A stretch of 36,249 nt of DNA from Deltaproteobacteria bacterium (GCA_013812655.1 JACCTC010000277.1:1-36249); one strand, 5' to 3'; counted from the stretch's first letter, positions 8,285-18,418 are shown. The notes: generated by a model from the sequence alone, not told the origin. Translations and numbers: made by a program.

Positions 8285-11068
8285 CTACTTCAGCTTCGCC
8301 TTGAGCTCGAGGGCCTCGGCGTTCTCGGGCTCGGTCTTCATCGCCTGCGCGAGCGCGGCCTTGGCTTCCTTGGTCTTGCCCATCGCCATCAGGGCGCGGG
8401 TCCGGCCGAGGTGTACGAGCGCGGGCCGCCGCGGTGGCGGGGTCAACGCCAGCATCGTGTCGTAGGTGAAGATCGCCTTGGGGCCATCGCCGAGCTCGAC
8501 GTATGCGCGCGCGAGGCCGGCGAGGATCTCGGGATCGTGCGGCGTGATGAACATCGCCATCTCACCGTAGGTGCGTACCTTGGCCCAGTTCGCGAGCTTG
8601 CTGTACTCGGCGACGAGCTTCTTGAGCGGCGCGACCTCCATCTGCTCGAGGAACGCGTAGTGCTCGAGCTCGGCGAGGCCGCGCGCGGTGTCGCCACGCT
8701 TGAGGTAGAGCTCGCTGAGCTGCTGGTACGCGAAGCTGCGCTCGGGATCGAGCTTCTGGGCCGCACATAGCTGCTTCTCGACCTCGGCCACGTTCTTTTC
8801 ACCTTCCGCGAGCTGGGCGAGCCGCGCGCGCAGGTCGGAGTTGTCGTGACCGTCCGCCGCGAGGCCCGCGAACAGCCGCTTGGCGCCTGGCGCATCGCCC
8901 TTGTGGATCGCGATCTCGGCGAGGATGTAGCGCGCGATCGGCTGCTTAGGATCGAGCGTCAGTGCGGTGGTCGCGGTCGCGCCGGCCTTCTCGGCATCGG
9001 CACCGTAGTAGTAGCCGAGCGCGAGGTTCGCGCGTGCCCGGGCATCCTTCGGTGCCGCATCGACGGCGACCTCGAGCTTGGTGACGTCATCGAAGCCGCG
9101 TGTCGGCAGCTTGAACGTACCGGCGTACGGCGCGAGCCGGATCTCGAGGTACTTGCGGAATTCGGCGTCGAGCTGCGGGATCGGCTTGCCGGTGATCGTG
9201 CGCAGCACCTCGGGCGTCTCCTTGCCCTTGCCGAACAGCTTCAGCCCCTCGACGATCTTGGAAAACCCGTAGGTCTGCACGAGGTACTCGATCGTGACCG
9301 CCGACTGGTAGTACGCGACGACGACCGCGTTCTGATCGGGCTGCATGAACTCCGAGTTGAGCGCGGCGATCGCGGGCAGCGTGCCGTGGAGCATCGCGCC
9401 GTAGAGGTCGGCGTCGTTCTCGCGGCGCCACTCGGGCCGCGCGATCAGCGTCTCGTACTCGCTGAGGCCCTCGGTGAACCAGCGCGGCACCCGCGAATTC
9501 GAGAGCTGGATCGCGAACACGTGCGCGAGCTCGTGCCACATCACCATCCCCCAGTTGATGTCCCCGTTCGCGGGGGACATCGCCGTGATCACCTGGCCGA
9601 AGCAGACGCCGAGCGCCGAGATATCCGGCAACCCGACGGTGCGCACACCGTACGCGGCGCGATCCGCGTAGAGCTCGAGCGTGATCGGCGTCTTCGGCGA
9701 GAACCCGTAGCGCTTCACCATGTCGGCGAATGCGCGCTCCATCGTCGGCTCGAGGTACCGCGAGAACACCGGCTTCTCCTCGTTCGCGTAGCGAATGCGG
9801 AAGCTCTTGGTCATCGCCGTCGTGTAGTGCTTCGGGATCGTCTCGCGGAACAGGTCGAGCGTGTTCGACGCGCGCACGTTGTACTGGTCGCCGACCCACG
9901 ACTTGTCGAGCCACTCGATGCCCTCCTTCTCCATGCCAAGGCGGAGGTAGCCGAGGCCCGCGCCGGCCATCGCCTCGTAGAAGTCGGGCTTCAGCTTGAC
10001 GGCCTCCTTCTCGAGCTCGACGGCCTCGACGTAGCGATGCTCGCGGACCGCCGAGCGCGCCACCACGCGATAGAGCTGCGCGTACGCCGGGTTGATCGCG
10101 AAGGCCTTCTTCTTCTCGGCCTCGTAGAGCCCGGTGTCATCGCGCAGCCAGTGGATCGTGGCCTTCATCGCGATCGCCTCGACGTCCTCCTTGTTGACCG
10201 CGAGCACGGTGTCGAGCGTCCTCGTCGCGCCCTCCCACTGGTTCTGATCGATCTCGATCGAGGCGCGCGCCTTGAGCGCCCGCGCGTTCTTCGGGTTCAC
10301 CGCGAGCGCTGCGTCGAGGTGATGGCGGACGGCGGCGAGGTCGTAGCGGGTCTCGAGGATCACCTCGGCCATCGCGGCATGCGCGTCGGGATGGTTCGGG
10401 TTGACCTTGAAGACCTCCTCGAGGGTCTGCTCGGCGAGGGCGGCGGCGTACTTCTGCAAGAACAAGTCTGCCCACGCGACGCCGATGTCCGTCATCTGCG
10501 GGCCCTTGCGCAGGGCCTCGCGGAACGCATCGTTGGCGAGCTGGATGTTCGCGGTGTACCGAGCCGCCGTCGCGAGCTGGTACATCTGGTGCGGATCGTC
10601 GAACGCGAGCTTGTTCGCATCCGACTCCTTGATCGTCAGCGTGAACAGCGTCCTGGCGCCCGCGATGTCGCCACCGGCCTGGCGCACGAGCCCGAGGGCG
10701 GTGCGCACGGCGCGGTCGTCGGGGCGATCCTTGAACAGCTGCTCGAGATCCTTGCGCGCGTCGGCGAGCCGGCCGGTGGCCTCGCGGACCTCCGCGAGCA
10801 GCAGCCGGGCCTCCGCGGCGAGCGGATCCTTGCCCTGTGCCATCGGCAAGAGCGTCGCCTCGGCGGCAGCGTGATCGCCGGTCGCGAGCTGGGCACGTGC
10901 GAGGAGCACCCGCGCCGCCGGGCGATCCTTGCCCGTGACCTTGGTGAGCTCGGCGATCGCGGTCTTGTAGTCGCCCGCGATCAGCTTGTCACGACCGGTC
11001 GCCAGATCCGCGACAGCGACGCGGCCCGTGGCAATCACGACGAGCAGAGCCAGGGCGCCGATCCTCAT
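8285..11068 (-). CDS. Secreted TPR protein with a gluzincin (MA-like) metallopeptidase domain
   Basis: This large protein has about 927 residues. ATG 11068 is preferred (GAGGG 10 nt upstream); ATG 11077 would add three residues. An N-terminal signal peptide ends near VAVAD. Residues about 25-430 are tandem TPR helices. The central domain carries WHELAH (His512, Glu513, His516) followed about 18 residues later by FTEGLSEYE, the third zinc ligand; this is the gluzincin arrangement of peptidase MA-like domains (PF13485-type). More TPRs fill about residues 690-925. TPR-flanked MA peptidases of this kind are frequent in Myxococcota but poorly characterised. It is expected to act in the periplasm or outside the cell on unknown substrates. 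It stands alone on its strand, convergent with the PilZ-receiver gene. Confidence 0.88.
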   Translation of the reverse strand: MRIGALALLVVIATGRVAVADLATGRDKLIAGDYKTAIAELTKVTGKDRPAARVLLARAQLATGDHAAAEATLLPMAQGKDPLAAEARLLLAEVREATGRLADARKDLEQLFKDRPDDRAVRTALGLVRQAGGDIAGARTLFTLTIKESDANKLAFDDPHQMYQLATAARYTANIQLANDAFREALRKGPQMTDIGVAWADLFLQKYAAALAEQTLEEVFKVNPNHPDAHAAMAEVILETRYDLAAVRHHLDAALAVNPKNARALKARASIEIDQNQWEGATRTLDTVLAVNKEDVEAIAMKATIHWLRDDTGLYEAEKKKAFAINPAYAQLYRVVARSAVREHRYVEAVELEKEAVKLKPDFYEAMAGAGLGYLRLGMEKEGIEWLDKSWVGDQYNVRASNTLDLFRETIPKHYTTAMTKSFRIRYANEEKPVFSRYLEPTMERAFADMVKRYGFSPKTPITLELYADRAAYGVRTVGLPDISALGVCFGQVITAMSPANGDINWGMVMWHELAHVFAIQLSNSRVPRWFTEGLSEYETLIARPEWRRENDADLYGAMLHGTLPAIAALNSEFMQPDQNAVVVAYYQSAVTIEYLVQTYGFSKIVEGLKLFGKGKETPEVLRTITGKPIPQLDAEFRKYLEIRLAPYAGTFKLPTRGFDDVTKLEVAVDAAPKDARARANLALGYYYGADAEKAGATATTALTLDPKQPIARYILAEIAIHKGDAPGAKRLFAGLAADGHDNSDLRARLAQLAEGEKNVAEVEKQLCAAQKLDPERSFAYQQLSELYLKRGDTARGLAELEHYAFLEQMEVAPLKKLVAEYSKLANWAKVRTYGEMAMFITPHDPEILAGLARAYVELGDGPKAIFTYDTMLALTPPPRRPALVHLGRTRALMAMGKTKEAKAALAQAMKTEPENAEALELKAKLK

Positions 11069-11178
11069 CGCGTGCATGCCCTCGAATCTGGGCGACGCAG
11101 GTACCCCTGTCAAACCCCGTTGTCGCCAGGTGGTCCTGCGGACGTGTGAGGGCACCGAACCAGGCACCAAGGTGACGC

Positions 11179-11703
11179 ATGCGGTATGGTCTGGCCGTGG
11201 CCGAGCCTTCGAAGGACACCGGGGTGAGCTCGCAGGGGCTCTACAACGCGTTCGACGCGTTCCTCAAGCAGGCGATCCGCGAGTACTACGACCGCAGCTG
11301 GACGACCCGGAAGGGCAACTTCATCGCACTCCTGATCGCGTCGGGCAGCACGTCGTTCGCGCTCGCCAAGGACTCGGTCGTCGACGGCTCGGGTACCAAG
11401 AAGGTCGCGCTCGGCGCCGGTCTCATGATCGCGCTGCGGATCGGGCTCAAGTACGCGCTCGGCGGGCCGCTCGGCCTCGTGCTGTCGGTCGCGGCGGGCG
11501 CTTCGATGATCGCGTACTTCGTGCGTAACCAGAAGGACATCGTCAAGCGCGTCGGGCTCTACAAGACCGTGATCGCCGACACCGCGAAGAAGTACGACGA
11601 GGTTCACGCAGGCTGGCGGGACGGCAAGTACCAGGTCAGCGATCGCAACCTCATGATCGACGGCCTGATGAAGCAGTTCATCGCCTCGATCGACGAAGCC
11701 TGA
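11179..11703 (+). CDS. Hypothetical membrane protein
   Basis: The 174-residue product begins at ATG 11179, preceded by AAGG (11169-11172); GTG 11197 is an alternative start. A charged, amphipathic N-terminal part (to about residue 45) precedes two or three hydrophobic segments: about 49-63, 75-95 and 97-115. A charged helical tail of about 60 residues ends the protein (KDIVKRVGLYKTVIADTAKK). There is no signal peptide and no motif I recognise. The gene heads a plus-strand run of four genes and ends 3 nt before the next start, so the two are almost certainly translated from one message. The function is unknown; the layout suggests an inner-membrane protein with cytoplasmic ends. Confidence 0.75.
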   Translation: MRYGLAVAEPSKDTGVSSQGLYNAFDAFLKQAIREYYDRSWTTRKGNFIALLIASGSTSFALAKDSVVDGSGTKKVALGAGLMIALRIGLKYALGGPLGLVLSVAAGASMIAYFVRNQKDIVKRVGLYKTVIADTAKKYDEVHAGWRDGKYQVSDRNLMIDGLMKQFIASIDEA

Positions 11704-11706
11704 CAC

Positions 11707-12519
11707 GTGGTTCGTCGCGTCATTCGGCACGTCGTTCGTCGCATCATTCGTCGCGGCTGGCGCCGCATCGGCCTGGCGGTGATCGTCGCGGTGATCGGGC
11801 TCGGGTCCGGCGAGGCACACGCGCAGCATGCCGCGAAGCCGGCCCAGCCGAGCGTCAAGCAGCGCATCGTCGGCATCCTCGACGTGCGGGGGCCATCGCC
11901 GGCCGACGAGGCGACGTTCGAGCGGAGCCTCGAGAGCCAGCTCGACACCGCTACCGACTGGCTCTCCCCGCGCGCGAAGATGCGCGAGCGGCTCCGCAAC
12001 TCGACGAAGTGGACCGAGGGCTGCCTCGTCCACCACTGCCTCCGCGAGGTCATGGTCCAGACCAACGCCGAGCTCGTGATCCTCGCGGCGCTGACTGGAT
12101 CGGGCACGAGCTTTGGCTTCGTCGTCACGCTGGTCCGGACCGATACCGGGCGCGTGGTCTCGCAGGCCACCGAGCGCTGCGACGTCTGCACGTTCAACGA
12201 GACGATGAACGCCGCGGTGCTCGCGACGATCGCGCTGCTGAACTCGGTCCCCGACAAGCTGCCCGACGAGTCGGCCCAGCAGGGCGCGGCGGTCGATCTC
12301 GCCGTCGACATGGCGGTGATGCCGGTCAAGAAGCAGCTGACCACCACGCGGCGCGCCACCTCGCGCGTGGGCCTGACCCTGACGATCGCCGGGCTCGTCG
12401 CGGCCGCTGCGGGGACCGCCACGTACCTGCTCGTCGACGGCAAGCCCGAGTACGGCCTCGCGACCGCGGCGGCGGGCGGTGGGATGGCCCTCGGCGGCAT
12501 CGTCGTGCTCGCGTTCTGA
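11707..12519 (+). CDS. Secreted protein with C-terminal paired helices
   Basis: The 270-residue product starts at GTG 11707, 3 nt after the preceding stop. Its N-terminus is exceptionally Arg-rich (VRRVIRHVVRRIIRRGWRR) before a hydrophobic core and an AHA-Q cleavage site near residue 39. The Arg-rich stretch is encoded by a 24-nt tandem repeat (11710-11757). A soluble domain at about residues 50-190 starts KQRIVGILDVRG and contains Cys pairs (CLVHHC, CDVC). Two hydrophobic helices follow at about residues 216-238 and 248-268. The domain resembles the TolB-N-like segments that precede PEGA domains in other myxobacterial secreted proteins, including the 4522-5757 gene here, but no PEGA domain is visible. 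The function is unknown. Confidence 0.75.
   Translation: MVRRVIRHVVRRIIRRGWRRIGLAVIVAVIGLGSGEAHAQHAAKPAQPSVKQRIVGILDVRGPSPADEATFERSLESQLDTATDWLSPRAKMRERLRNSTKWTEGCLVHHCLREVMVQTNAELVILAALTGSGTSFGFVVTLVRTDTGRVVSQATERCDVCTFNETMNAAVLATIALLNSVPDKLPDESAQQGAAVDLAVDMAVMPVKKQLTTTRRATSRVGLTLTIAGLVAAAAGTATYLLVDGKPEYGLATAAAGGGMALGGIVVLAF
11710..11757 (+). repeat. 24-nt tandem repeat inside a signal-peptide region
   Basis: Two 24-nt units (11710-11733 and 11734-11757) share a 17-nt core, GTTCGTCGCRTCATTCG, with a single difference. Because 24 is a multiple of three the frame is kept, and the units encode VRRVIRHV and VRRIIRRG. The repeat has lengthened the positively charged n-region of the secreted protein. 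Confidence 0.8.
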
Positions 12520-12625
12520 CCCGGTTCGCCCGTGGGACCGGTCACAGACGGCATGGCATGGCGGTGCGTGCCTGACGGCGTACTTCCCCTCTGCTTCGCT
12601 CCAGCTCCGATGATAGGGTCCTGCG

Positions 12626-14553
12626 ATGCGCACTCGCGCGTCTCGCCTCGCTCTGCTCGTCGCACGCCTGGTCGCGCCCGTGGCATTGCTTGCCCCGGCC
12701 GCTTGCTCCGATCCGCCACCCGTCACGGCGCTGTTCGCGCTGCCCGGTGACACGGCCGAGGACTTCTACGCGCTGCCGTTCCCGAGCGATCTGCGCCGCG
12801 ACACCGACGGCACGATCGACCTCTCGCTGTTTCCGACCAACAGCCTGATCGCGGATTCGTACCGCGTCGCCGCAGACCTGCTCGATGGCTTCGCGCTGAA
12901 CCCGACCGTGTTCGCGCGCTTCGATGGTCCGCTCGATCCGGCGAGCCTCCCCGACCCCGCCGGCTCGGTCGACGCCAAGGCCTCGGTGTACCTCGTCGAT
13001 GTCGATCCGGACTCGCCGGTACGTGGCGAGCGGGTGCCGGTGCTCGTGCGGTTTCGCGCCGAGCCGACGCAGACTTTGCTCGGCAACCACCTCGTCATCC
13101 GCGCATATCCGGGGTTCGGCCTCGCCGAGGGCAGGACCTACGCGGCCGTGATCACCGACCGGATGCGCGGCGAGGGCGGCGGCTCGCTGCACGCGTCGAT
13201 CACGTTCGACGCGCTGCTCGGCACCGGCACCACGGACGACCCGCAGATCGTGAACGCCCGCGAGGTCTACGCGCCATTACTCGCGTACCTCGACGAGCCC
13301 GGCGGCGACGACCGCGACGACGTCGTATCGGCCGCGGTGTTCACGACCCAGCACGCGACCCAGATCGTCCCCGCGCTGCGTGCCGGCGTGTTCGCGGCGC
13401 CCGCACCGGTCGCGACCGACATCGCGCTGTACACCCCGGGCCCGGGGTTCATGCTGTTCTCCGGCAACTACGTCGCACCGAACTTCCAGACCGGCGAGGT
13501 CCCGTACAACGTCGCGGGCTCCGGCGAGATCCGGGTCGGTCCCGACGGCGCGGCGATCGTCCAGCGCATGGAGCCGATGCGGTTCGCGCTGTCGGTGCCC
13601 GACGGCCCGGCGCCAGCGGCGGGCTGGCCGATCGCGATCTACTCGCACGGCACCGGGGGCAACCACATCGCGTTCTTCGAGGACGGCACGGCCGCCGCGC
13701 TCGCCGCCGAGGGCATCGCCGTGATCTCGACCGACCAGGTGCTGCACGGACCGCGCAACCCCGCCGGCGACGCGCAGATCGACTTCTTCAACATCGGCAA
13801 TCCCCACGCGATGCGCGACAACTCGCTGCAGGGCACCGCTGACGCCTTCGCGCAGCTCCGCCTCGTGCAGGGCATGTCGTTCAGCGACAGCGTCCGCACG
13901 ATCACGTTCGATCCGACGAAGGTCTACTTCTTCGGCCACTCGCAGGGCGGGCTGACCGGCCCCGGCTTCGTCGCGTTCGAGCCATCGCTGACCGGCGCCG
14001 TGTTCTCGGGCACCGGCGGCCTCCTGTACATGAGTCTCGTCCACAAGACCAAGCCGCTCGACGTCTCGATGCTGCTGCAGACGTTCCTCCGCGACGATCC
14101 CGTCGACGAGGACAACCCGTCGCTCGCGATGTTCCAGATGTGGGTCGAGCGCGCGGACGGCGCGAACTACGCGCCGATGTTTGTCCGCGAGCCGGCGACC
14201 GCGCCCGATGGCACGCGCCTCCAGCCGCGCAACATCTTCCAGACCGAAGGCTTCGACGACACGTACACGCCGAACGCTTCGATCGAGGCGCTCGCCGTCG
14301 CGATCGGTGGCGATCTGGTCGAGCTCGTCGACACCCGGGATCTCACCGGCCTCGCGCTGCGTGGACGAACCGCGAAGCGCCCCCCGTTCGCGGGTAACCT
14401 CGGGGGCGCGACCGCCGTGCTCGCGCAGTACCGTCAGCGGCCGGGCTCCGACGGCCACTTCGTCGTCTTCGATGTACCCGCCGCGGAACGCCAGGCCGCG
14501 AGCTTCCTGGGAACCCTGGCTCGTACCGGAACCGCGACGGTCGTGGAGGCTCC

Positions 14554-14557
<4 letters not shown>
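12626..14557 (+). CDS. Lipoprotein alpha/beta-hydrolase (putative lipase/esterase)
   Basis: The 643-residue product starts at ATG 12626, with AGGG (12615-12618) 7 nt upstream. A lipobox (PAAC) near residue 27 marks it as a lipoprotein. Residues 30-330 form a large N-terminal region with short Pro/Asp-rich beta segments, like the N-terminal part of VolA/SpeA-type bacterial lipases (LPGDTAEDFYALPFPSDLRRD). The alpha/beta-hydrolase fold follows, with an oxyanion-hole motif IYSHGTGG near residue 340 and the nucleophile elbow FGHSQGG, Ser439. A late Asp/His pair is plausible (the His in SDGHFVVFDV) but unproven. It is probably on the outer membrane or in the periplasm, acting on ester or lipid substrates. 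Its stop overlaps the next start (ATGA), implying translational coupling to the MshEN-type protein. Confidence 0.85.
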
Positions 14558-15327
<770 letters not shown>

Positions 15328-15345
15328 GATCGACGCTGAGCGCCG

Positions 15346-16827
15346 CTACTCGACGTCGCCGCCCTTGAGGCCATGACGCTTCAAGAGCTCGCGGAGGTGG
15401 TAGCGCGTCAGGCCGGCTTCCTGGGCGGACCGCGTGATGTTGCCCTCGTTGCGGGCCATCAGCGCCGACAGGTACGCGATCTCGAAGGCATCGACGACCG
15501 ACTGCTTCGCGCCCTTGAAGCCGAGGCCGGCCTTGAGCAGCGAGGCATCGAAGATCGCCGGGCCACTCTGCTGCGGCAGATCGACACCGGCGAGCTGGGC
15601 GGCGGCTCGCTGCGCCGCATGCGCACCGGCCTGCGCGAGATCGTGCGAGACGACGACGGACGGTCCCATCTCGCGACCGAACACGAGATCGGGCCGCGTG
15701 ATCACCGGGCCATCGGTGAGCGCGGCCGCGCGCTCGACGACGTTGCGCATCTCGCGGACGTTGCCGGGCCAGGCGTGGCTGATCAGCGCCGCCATCGCAT
15801 CCTGCGAGAACGACATCGTCATGCCGCGGCGACCGGCGATCTCGCGGAGGAAGTGGTTGGCGAGGCCCGGGATGTCCTCGCGGCGCTCGCGCATCGGCGG
15901 CAGCTCGACGTGGACGACCGAGAGCCGGAAGTACAGGTCCTCGCGAAACCGCCCGGTGTTCACCTCGTCGCGGAGATCGCGATTCGTCGCCGCCAGCACG
16001 CGGACGTCGACCTTGTGCGTGCGATCGCCACCGACCCGCTTGATCTCGCGCTGCTCGAGGACGCGCAGCAGCTTGGGCTGCAGCGTGATGTCGAGCTCGC
16101 CGATCTCGTCGAGGAAGATCGTGCCGCCGTTGGCCTGCTCGAAGCAGCCGACGTGCTGATTGACCGCGCCGGTGAAGCTGCCCTTCTCGTGGCCGAACAG
16201 CGTGGATTCGATCAGCTCGCGCGGGATCGAGCCGCAGTCGAGCACGACGAACGGCTTGCTCTTGCGCTGCGAGGCGTTGTGCAGCGCGCGCGCGACCATC
16301 TCCTTGCCGGTGCCGGTCTCGCCGGTGATGAGGCAGGTCAGCTCGCTCGGTGCCACCTTCTCGAGGTGGGCGAAGATCTCGCGCATCGCTGGCGAGGCGC
16401 CGAACATCGCGTCGAAGCGATCCTTCTTGGACAGCTCGATCTCGACGACATCCTGCGTGGACTGGAACTGGATGTTGGTGTGGCCGATCCGGAAGATCGT
16501 GCCCGGCCGCAAGTAGGCCTCGCGGACGCGGAGGTCACCGACGAAGATGCCGTTGCGCGAGTTGAGATCGCGCAGCCGGTAGCCGTCGTCACGGGCGGAC
16601 ACCTCGAAGTGGGTCCCCGAGACGGCTTTGTCCTGGACGACGAGGTCGCTGATGATGCTGCGCCCGCCGGTGACCCGGGGCTTGATCATCTCGACTTCTT
16701 TGCCCTGGTCCGGCCCGTTGACCACGACCAGCTTGCCCTTGCGGAGGCGCCGTACCGTTGCCCACTCGCCCTCGAACAGCGTGGTCAGGCCGGTGCCTGA
16801 CTCGAACTGGGAGCCGTCCTCTTCCAT
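15346..16827 (-). CDS. FHA-domain sigma-54-dependent transcriptional activator
   Basis: The 493-residue product (ATG 16827; GTG 16845 possible) has an FHA domain at about residues 30-125, with RSIISDLVVQDKAVSGTHFE and NSRNGIFVG, which recognise phosphothreonine. The AAA+ domain follows: GETGTGKE Walker A, the sigma-54-contacting loop as GSFTGA (the usual GAFTGA with Ala replaced by Ser, a variant common in FHA activators), GGTIFLDEIGEL Walker B and the R-finger region. A Fis-type helix-turn-helix closes the protein (ITRSAQEAGLTRYHLRELLK). The family turns on sigma-54 promoters in response to Ser/Thr kinase signalling and is expanded in myxobacteria. The ribosome-binding site is weak. It lies 45 nt downstream of the rhomboid-like gene on the same strand, so the two may share a transcript. 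Confidence 0.93.
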   Translation of the reverse strand: MEEDGSQFESGTGLTTLFEGEWATVRRLRKGKLVVVNGPDQGKEVEMIKPRVTGGRSIISDLVVQDKAVSGTHFEVSARDDGYRLRDLNSRNGIFVGDLRVREAYLRPGTIFRIGHTNIQFQSTQDVVEIELSKKDRFDAMFGASPAMREIFAHLEKVAPSELTCLITGETGTGKEMVARALHNASQRKSKPFVVLDCGSIPRELIESTLFGHEKGSFTGAVNQHVGCFEQANGGTIFLDEIGELDITLQPKLLRVLEQREIKRVGGDRTHKVDVRVLAATNRDLRDEVNTGRFREDLYFRLSVVHVELPPMRERREDIPGLANHFLREIAGRRGMTMSFSQDAMAALISHAWPGNVREMRNVVERAAALTDGPVITRPDLVFGREMGPSVVVSHDLAQAGAHAAQRAAAQLAGVDLPQQSGPAIFDASLLKAGLGFKGAKQSVVDAFEIAYLSALMARNEGNITRSAQEAGLTRYHLRELLKRHGLKGGDVE

Positions 16828-16872
16828 CGGGGCCGACCGTATCACGACGCCGGGAGCGGCGGCGCAAGCCCC

Positions 16873-17601
16873 TTAATTAAGCCACTTGTGCTCGTCGCGT
16901 GGTCGCGTCGGCTTCTTGCCTCCGTCGATCACCGAGAGCTTCGCGCGCGCCCGCCCGATCCGCCAGCGGCGGTAGACCAGGCCGGGCGAGAACCGCTTCG
17001 ACGTCATGATCGCGGCGGCGATCATCGACGCGGCGAACGCGGCCCCGAGCTCCCAGAACTGCTGGAGCCCGATGTAGAGCACGAGGAAGCCGATGAACCC
17101 GTACATCAGCTGGCGGCCGGTCAGCGGCAGCACGCCGAAGAACTGGACCGGCTGCCGCGCGTAGACGATGCCGAACGCGACGATCGACGCGTAGATGAAC
17201 GGGTCGAGGCCGGTGATCGGCATCTCGCGGCCAGTCACCCAGCCCATCGAGATGCCCGCGACCATGCCGACGAGCGAGGTCACCGCGAAGAACCGATAGA
17301 ACCGGGCTGTTCCCCAGAACCTCTCGAGGGTCGGGACGAAGCTCCACATCACGACGCCGTGGAGGAGGAGCGCGATGAACTGGGTCTCCAGGAAGATCCC
17401 GGTGACCAGCGTCCACACCCGGCCGTGCTCGAACACGTTCGACGGCGTGGCCGCGACGTACTCGGCGAGCTTGAGGCGCGCCTCGGGCCCAGAGAGGAGC
17501 CAGATCAGCGACAGCCCGATCTCGAGCCCGATGATCACGAGCGCGCCCGGGGTGATCCGGAGACCGGCGAGACGATCGCCAAGCCTGTTAGACGCGCTCA
17601 C
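16873..17601 (-). CDS. Rhomboid-fold membrane protein lacking the catalytic dyad
   Basis: The 242-residue protein has about six hydrophobic segments and the rhomboid sequence pattern: VWTLVTGIFLETQFIALLLH, then LERFWGTARFYRFFAVTSLV. Where active rhomboids have the GxSG nucleophile motif, this protein reads GLDPFIYAS, so the catalytic Ser is absent; the last helix (ELGAAFAASM) lacks the catalytic His. It therefore looks like a pseudoprotease of the iRhom/TMEM115-like type, perhaps binding rather than cutting membrane proteins. The C-terminal 45 residues are basic and cytoplasmic. The start is GTG 17601, with AAGG about 7 nt upstream. It precedes the FHA-sigma-54 activator and follows lipoprotein genes on the same strand. 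Confidence 0.82.
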   Translation of the reverse strand: MSASNRLGDRLAGLRITPGALVIIGLEIGLSLIWLLSGPEARLKLAEYVAATPSNVFEHGRVWTLVTGIFLETQFIALLLHGVVMWSFVPTLERFWGTARFYRFFAVTSLVGMVAGISMGWVTGREMPITGLDPFIYASIVAFGIVYARQPVQFFGVLPLTGRQLMYGFIGFLVLYIGLQQFWELGAAFAASMIAAAIMTSKRFSPGLVYRRWRIGRARAKLSVIDGGKKPTRPRDEHKWLN

Positions 17602-17651
17602 GATTCGACCTTAGCACAGGCCGCGGCGAAGGCCGCCGCGACCACGCGGGC

Positions 17652-18356
17652 TCACTCGCCGACGATCGGGATCATGATCAGGCCAAGATCCGTGATCTTG
17701 TTCGGCGCCGAGATCCGCTTGTTCACGAGCGCGGGAGTGTTGCTGATCGAGCGATCCGAGCTGTCGAGCGCCGCGACCGACACCGTGTAGTCGCCCGCGG
17801 GCAGCGCCGCGGTGTACGCCGAGCCCTGCGAGCAGGGATAGACATCGGTGTACGCCTGCGTGCTCCCGTTCAGCGTCGACGTGATGTCGACCGAGTCCGC
17901 GAGCGCCTCGGCGCACGACAGCGGGTCGCCCGTCACCTCGCCACGGAGCTGCCAGTCGAACAGGAAGAAGCCACCATCATCGATGATGGTCGTCGTGAAC
18001 GTGGCGTCCCGGCTCGTGATGTCGACGATCGCGGCCGTCGACTGCGCATAGAGCTGGGTGTTGTCGGAGTTCGTGATCTCGAGATAGACCTCGTACGCGT
18101 CGACCGGATACTCGTTCGTGCCGGTCCCGGCCGAGCACGGATACAGATCGATGATCGGCTGGCCGCGGCGCTGGTTCGCGCCATCGACCGGGTAGGCATA
18201 GACCGCGGTGGTATCGAAGCCTGCGGGGCATCCAAGGACGGCTCCGGTGGAGACCTCCTTGAACGACCAGTTCGCGGTGATCAGCCCCGCGTCCTCCGCA
18301 GCAACGCAACCGGTAGCCGCGTACGCCAACAATGCAGACAAGACAACTTTGCGCAT
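17652..18356 (-). CDS. Lipoprotein with two related beta-sandwich-like repeats (paralog 1)
   Basis: The 234-residue product starts at ATG 18356 with a strong ribosome-binding site (GAGGAGG, 6-7 nt upstream). The lipobox ATGC puts the lipidated Cys at residue 17. The mature part consists of two repeats of about 85-100 residues. Each begins with Trp and a hydrophobic strand (ANWSFKEV and DWQLRGEV), has a conserved Cys, then DLYPC or DVYPC, and ends in a YxV strand. Paired Cys suggest disulfides in the periplasm or on the surface. The next gene upstream (18465-19184) is a clear paralog with matching segments (LYAQSTxAIVD, DDGGxFLFDW). No enzymatic motif is present; it is probably a structural or binding surface lipoprotein. 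Confidence 0.82.
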   Translation of the reverse strand: MRKVVLSALLAYAATGCVAAEDAGLITANWSFKEVSTGAVLGCPAGFDTTAVYAYPVDGANQRRGQPIIDLYPCSAGTGTNEYPVDAYEVYLEITNSDNTQLYAQSTAAIVDITSRDATFTTTIIDDGGFFLFDWQLRGEVTGDPLSCAEALADSVDITSTLNGSTQAYTDVYPCSQGSAYTAALPAGDYTVSVAALDSSDRSISNTPALVNKRISAPNKITDLGLIMIPIVGE

Positions 18357-18418
18357 CTAGTGCCTCCTCAAGAATGGACGGTATCAGAACTTCAAGCGAA
18401 ACGTCTTACAACGGCAGT

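Noticed and set aside
8233-8285. An inverted repeat (GCCGCGGG and CCCGCGGC) between convergent genes, considered as a terminator.
   Set aside because: The loop is 37 nt, the second arm overlaps a stop codon and there is no T-run; chance is likely in such GC-rich sequence.
8846-11149. A 767-codon open frame on the plus strand.
   Set aside because: Antisense to the TPR-metallopeptidase gene, whose zinc site and TPRs are unmistakable; composition is Arg/Leu-rich without domains.
11110-12753. A 547-codon minus-strand frame over the membrane-protein and secreted-protein genes.
   Set aside because: The plus-strand frames have signal peptide, helices and tight 3-nt spacing; the minus frame has no motif or ribosome-binding site.
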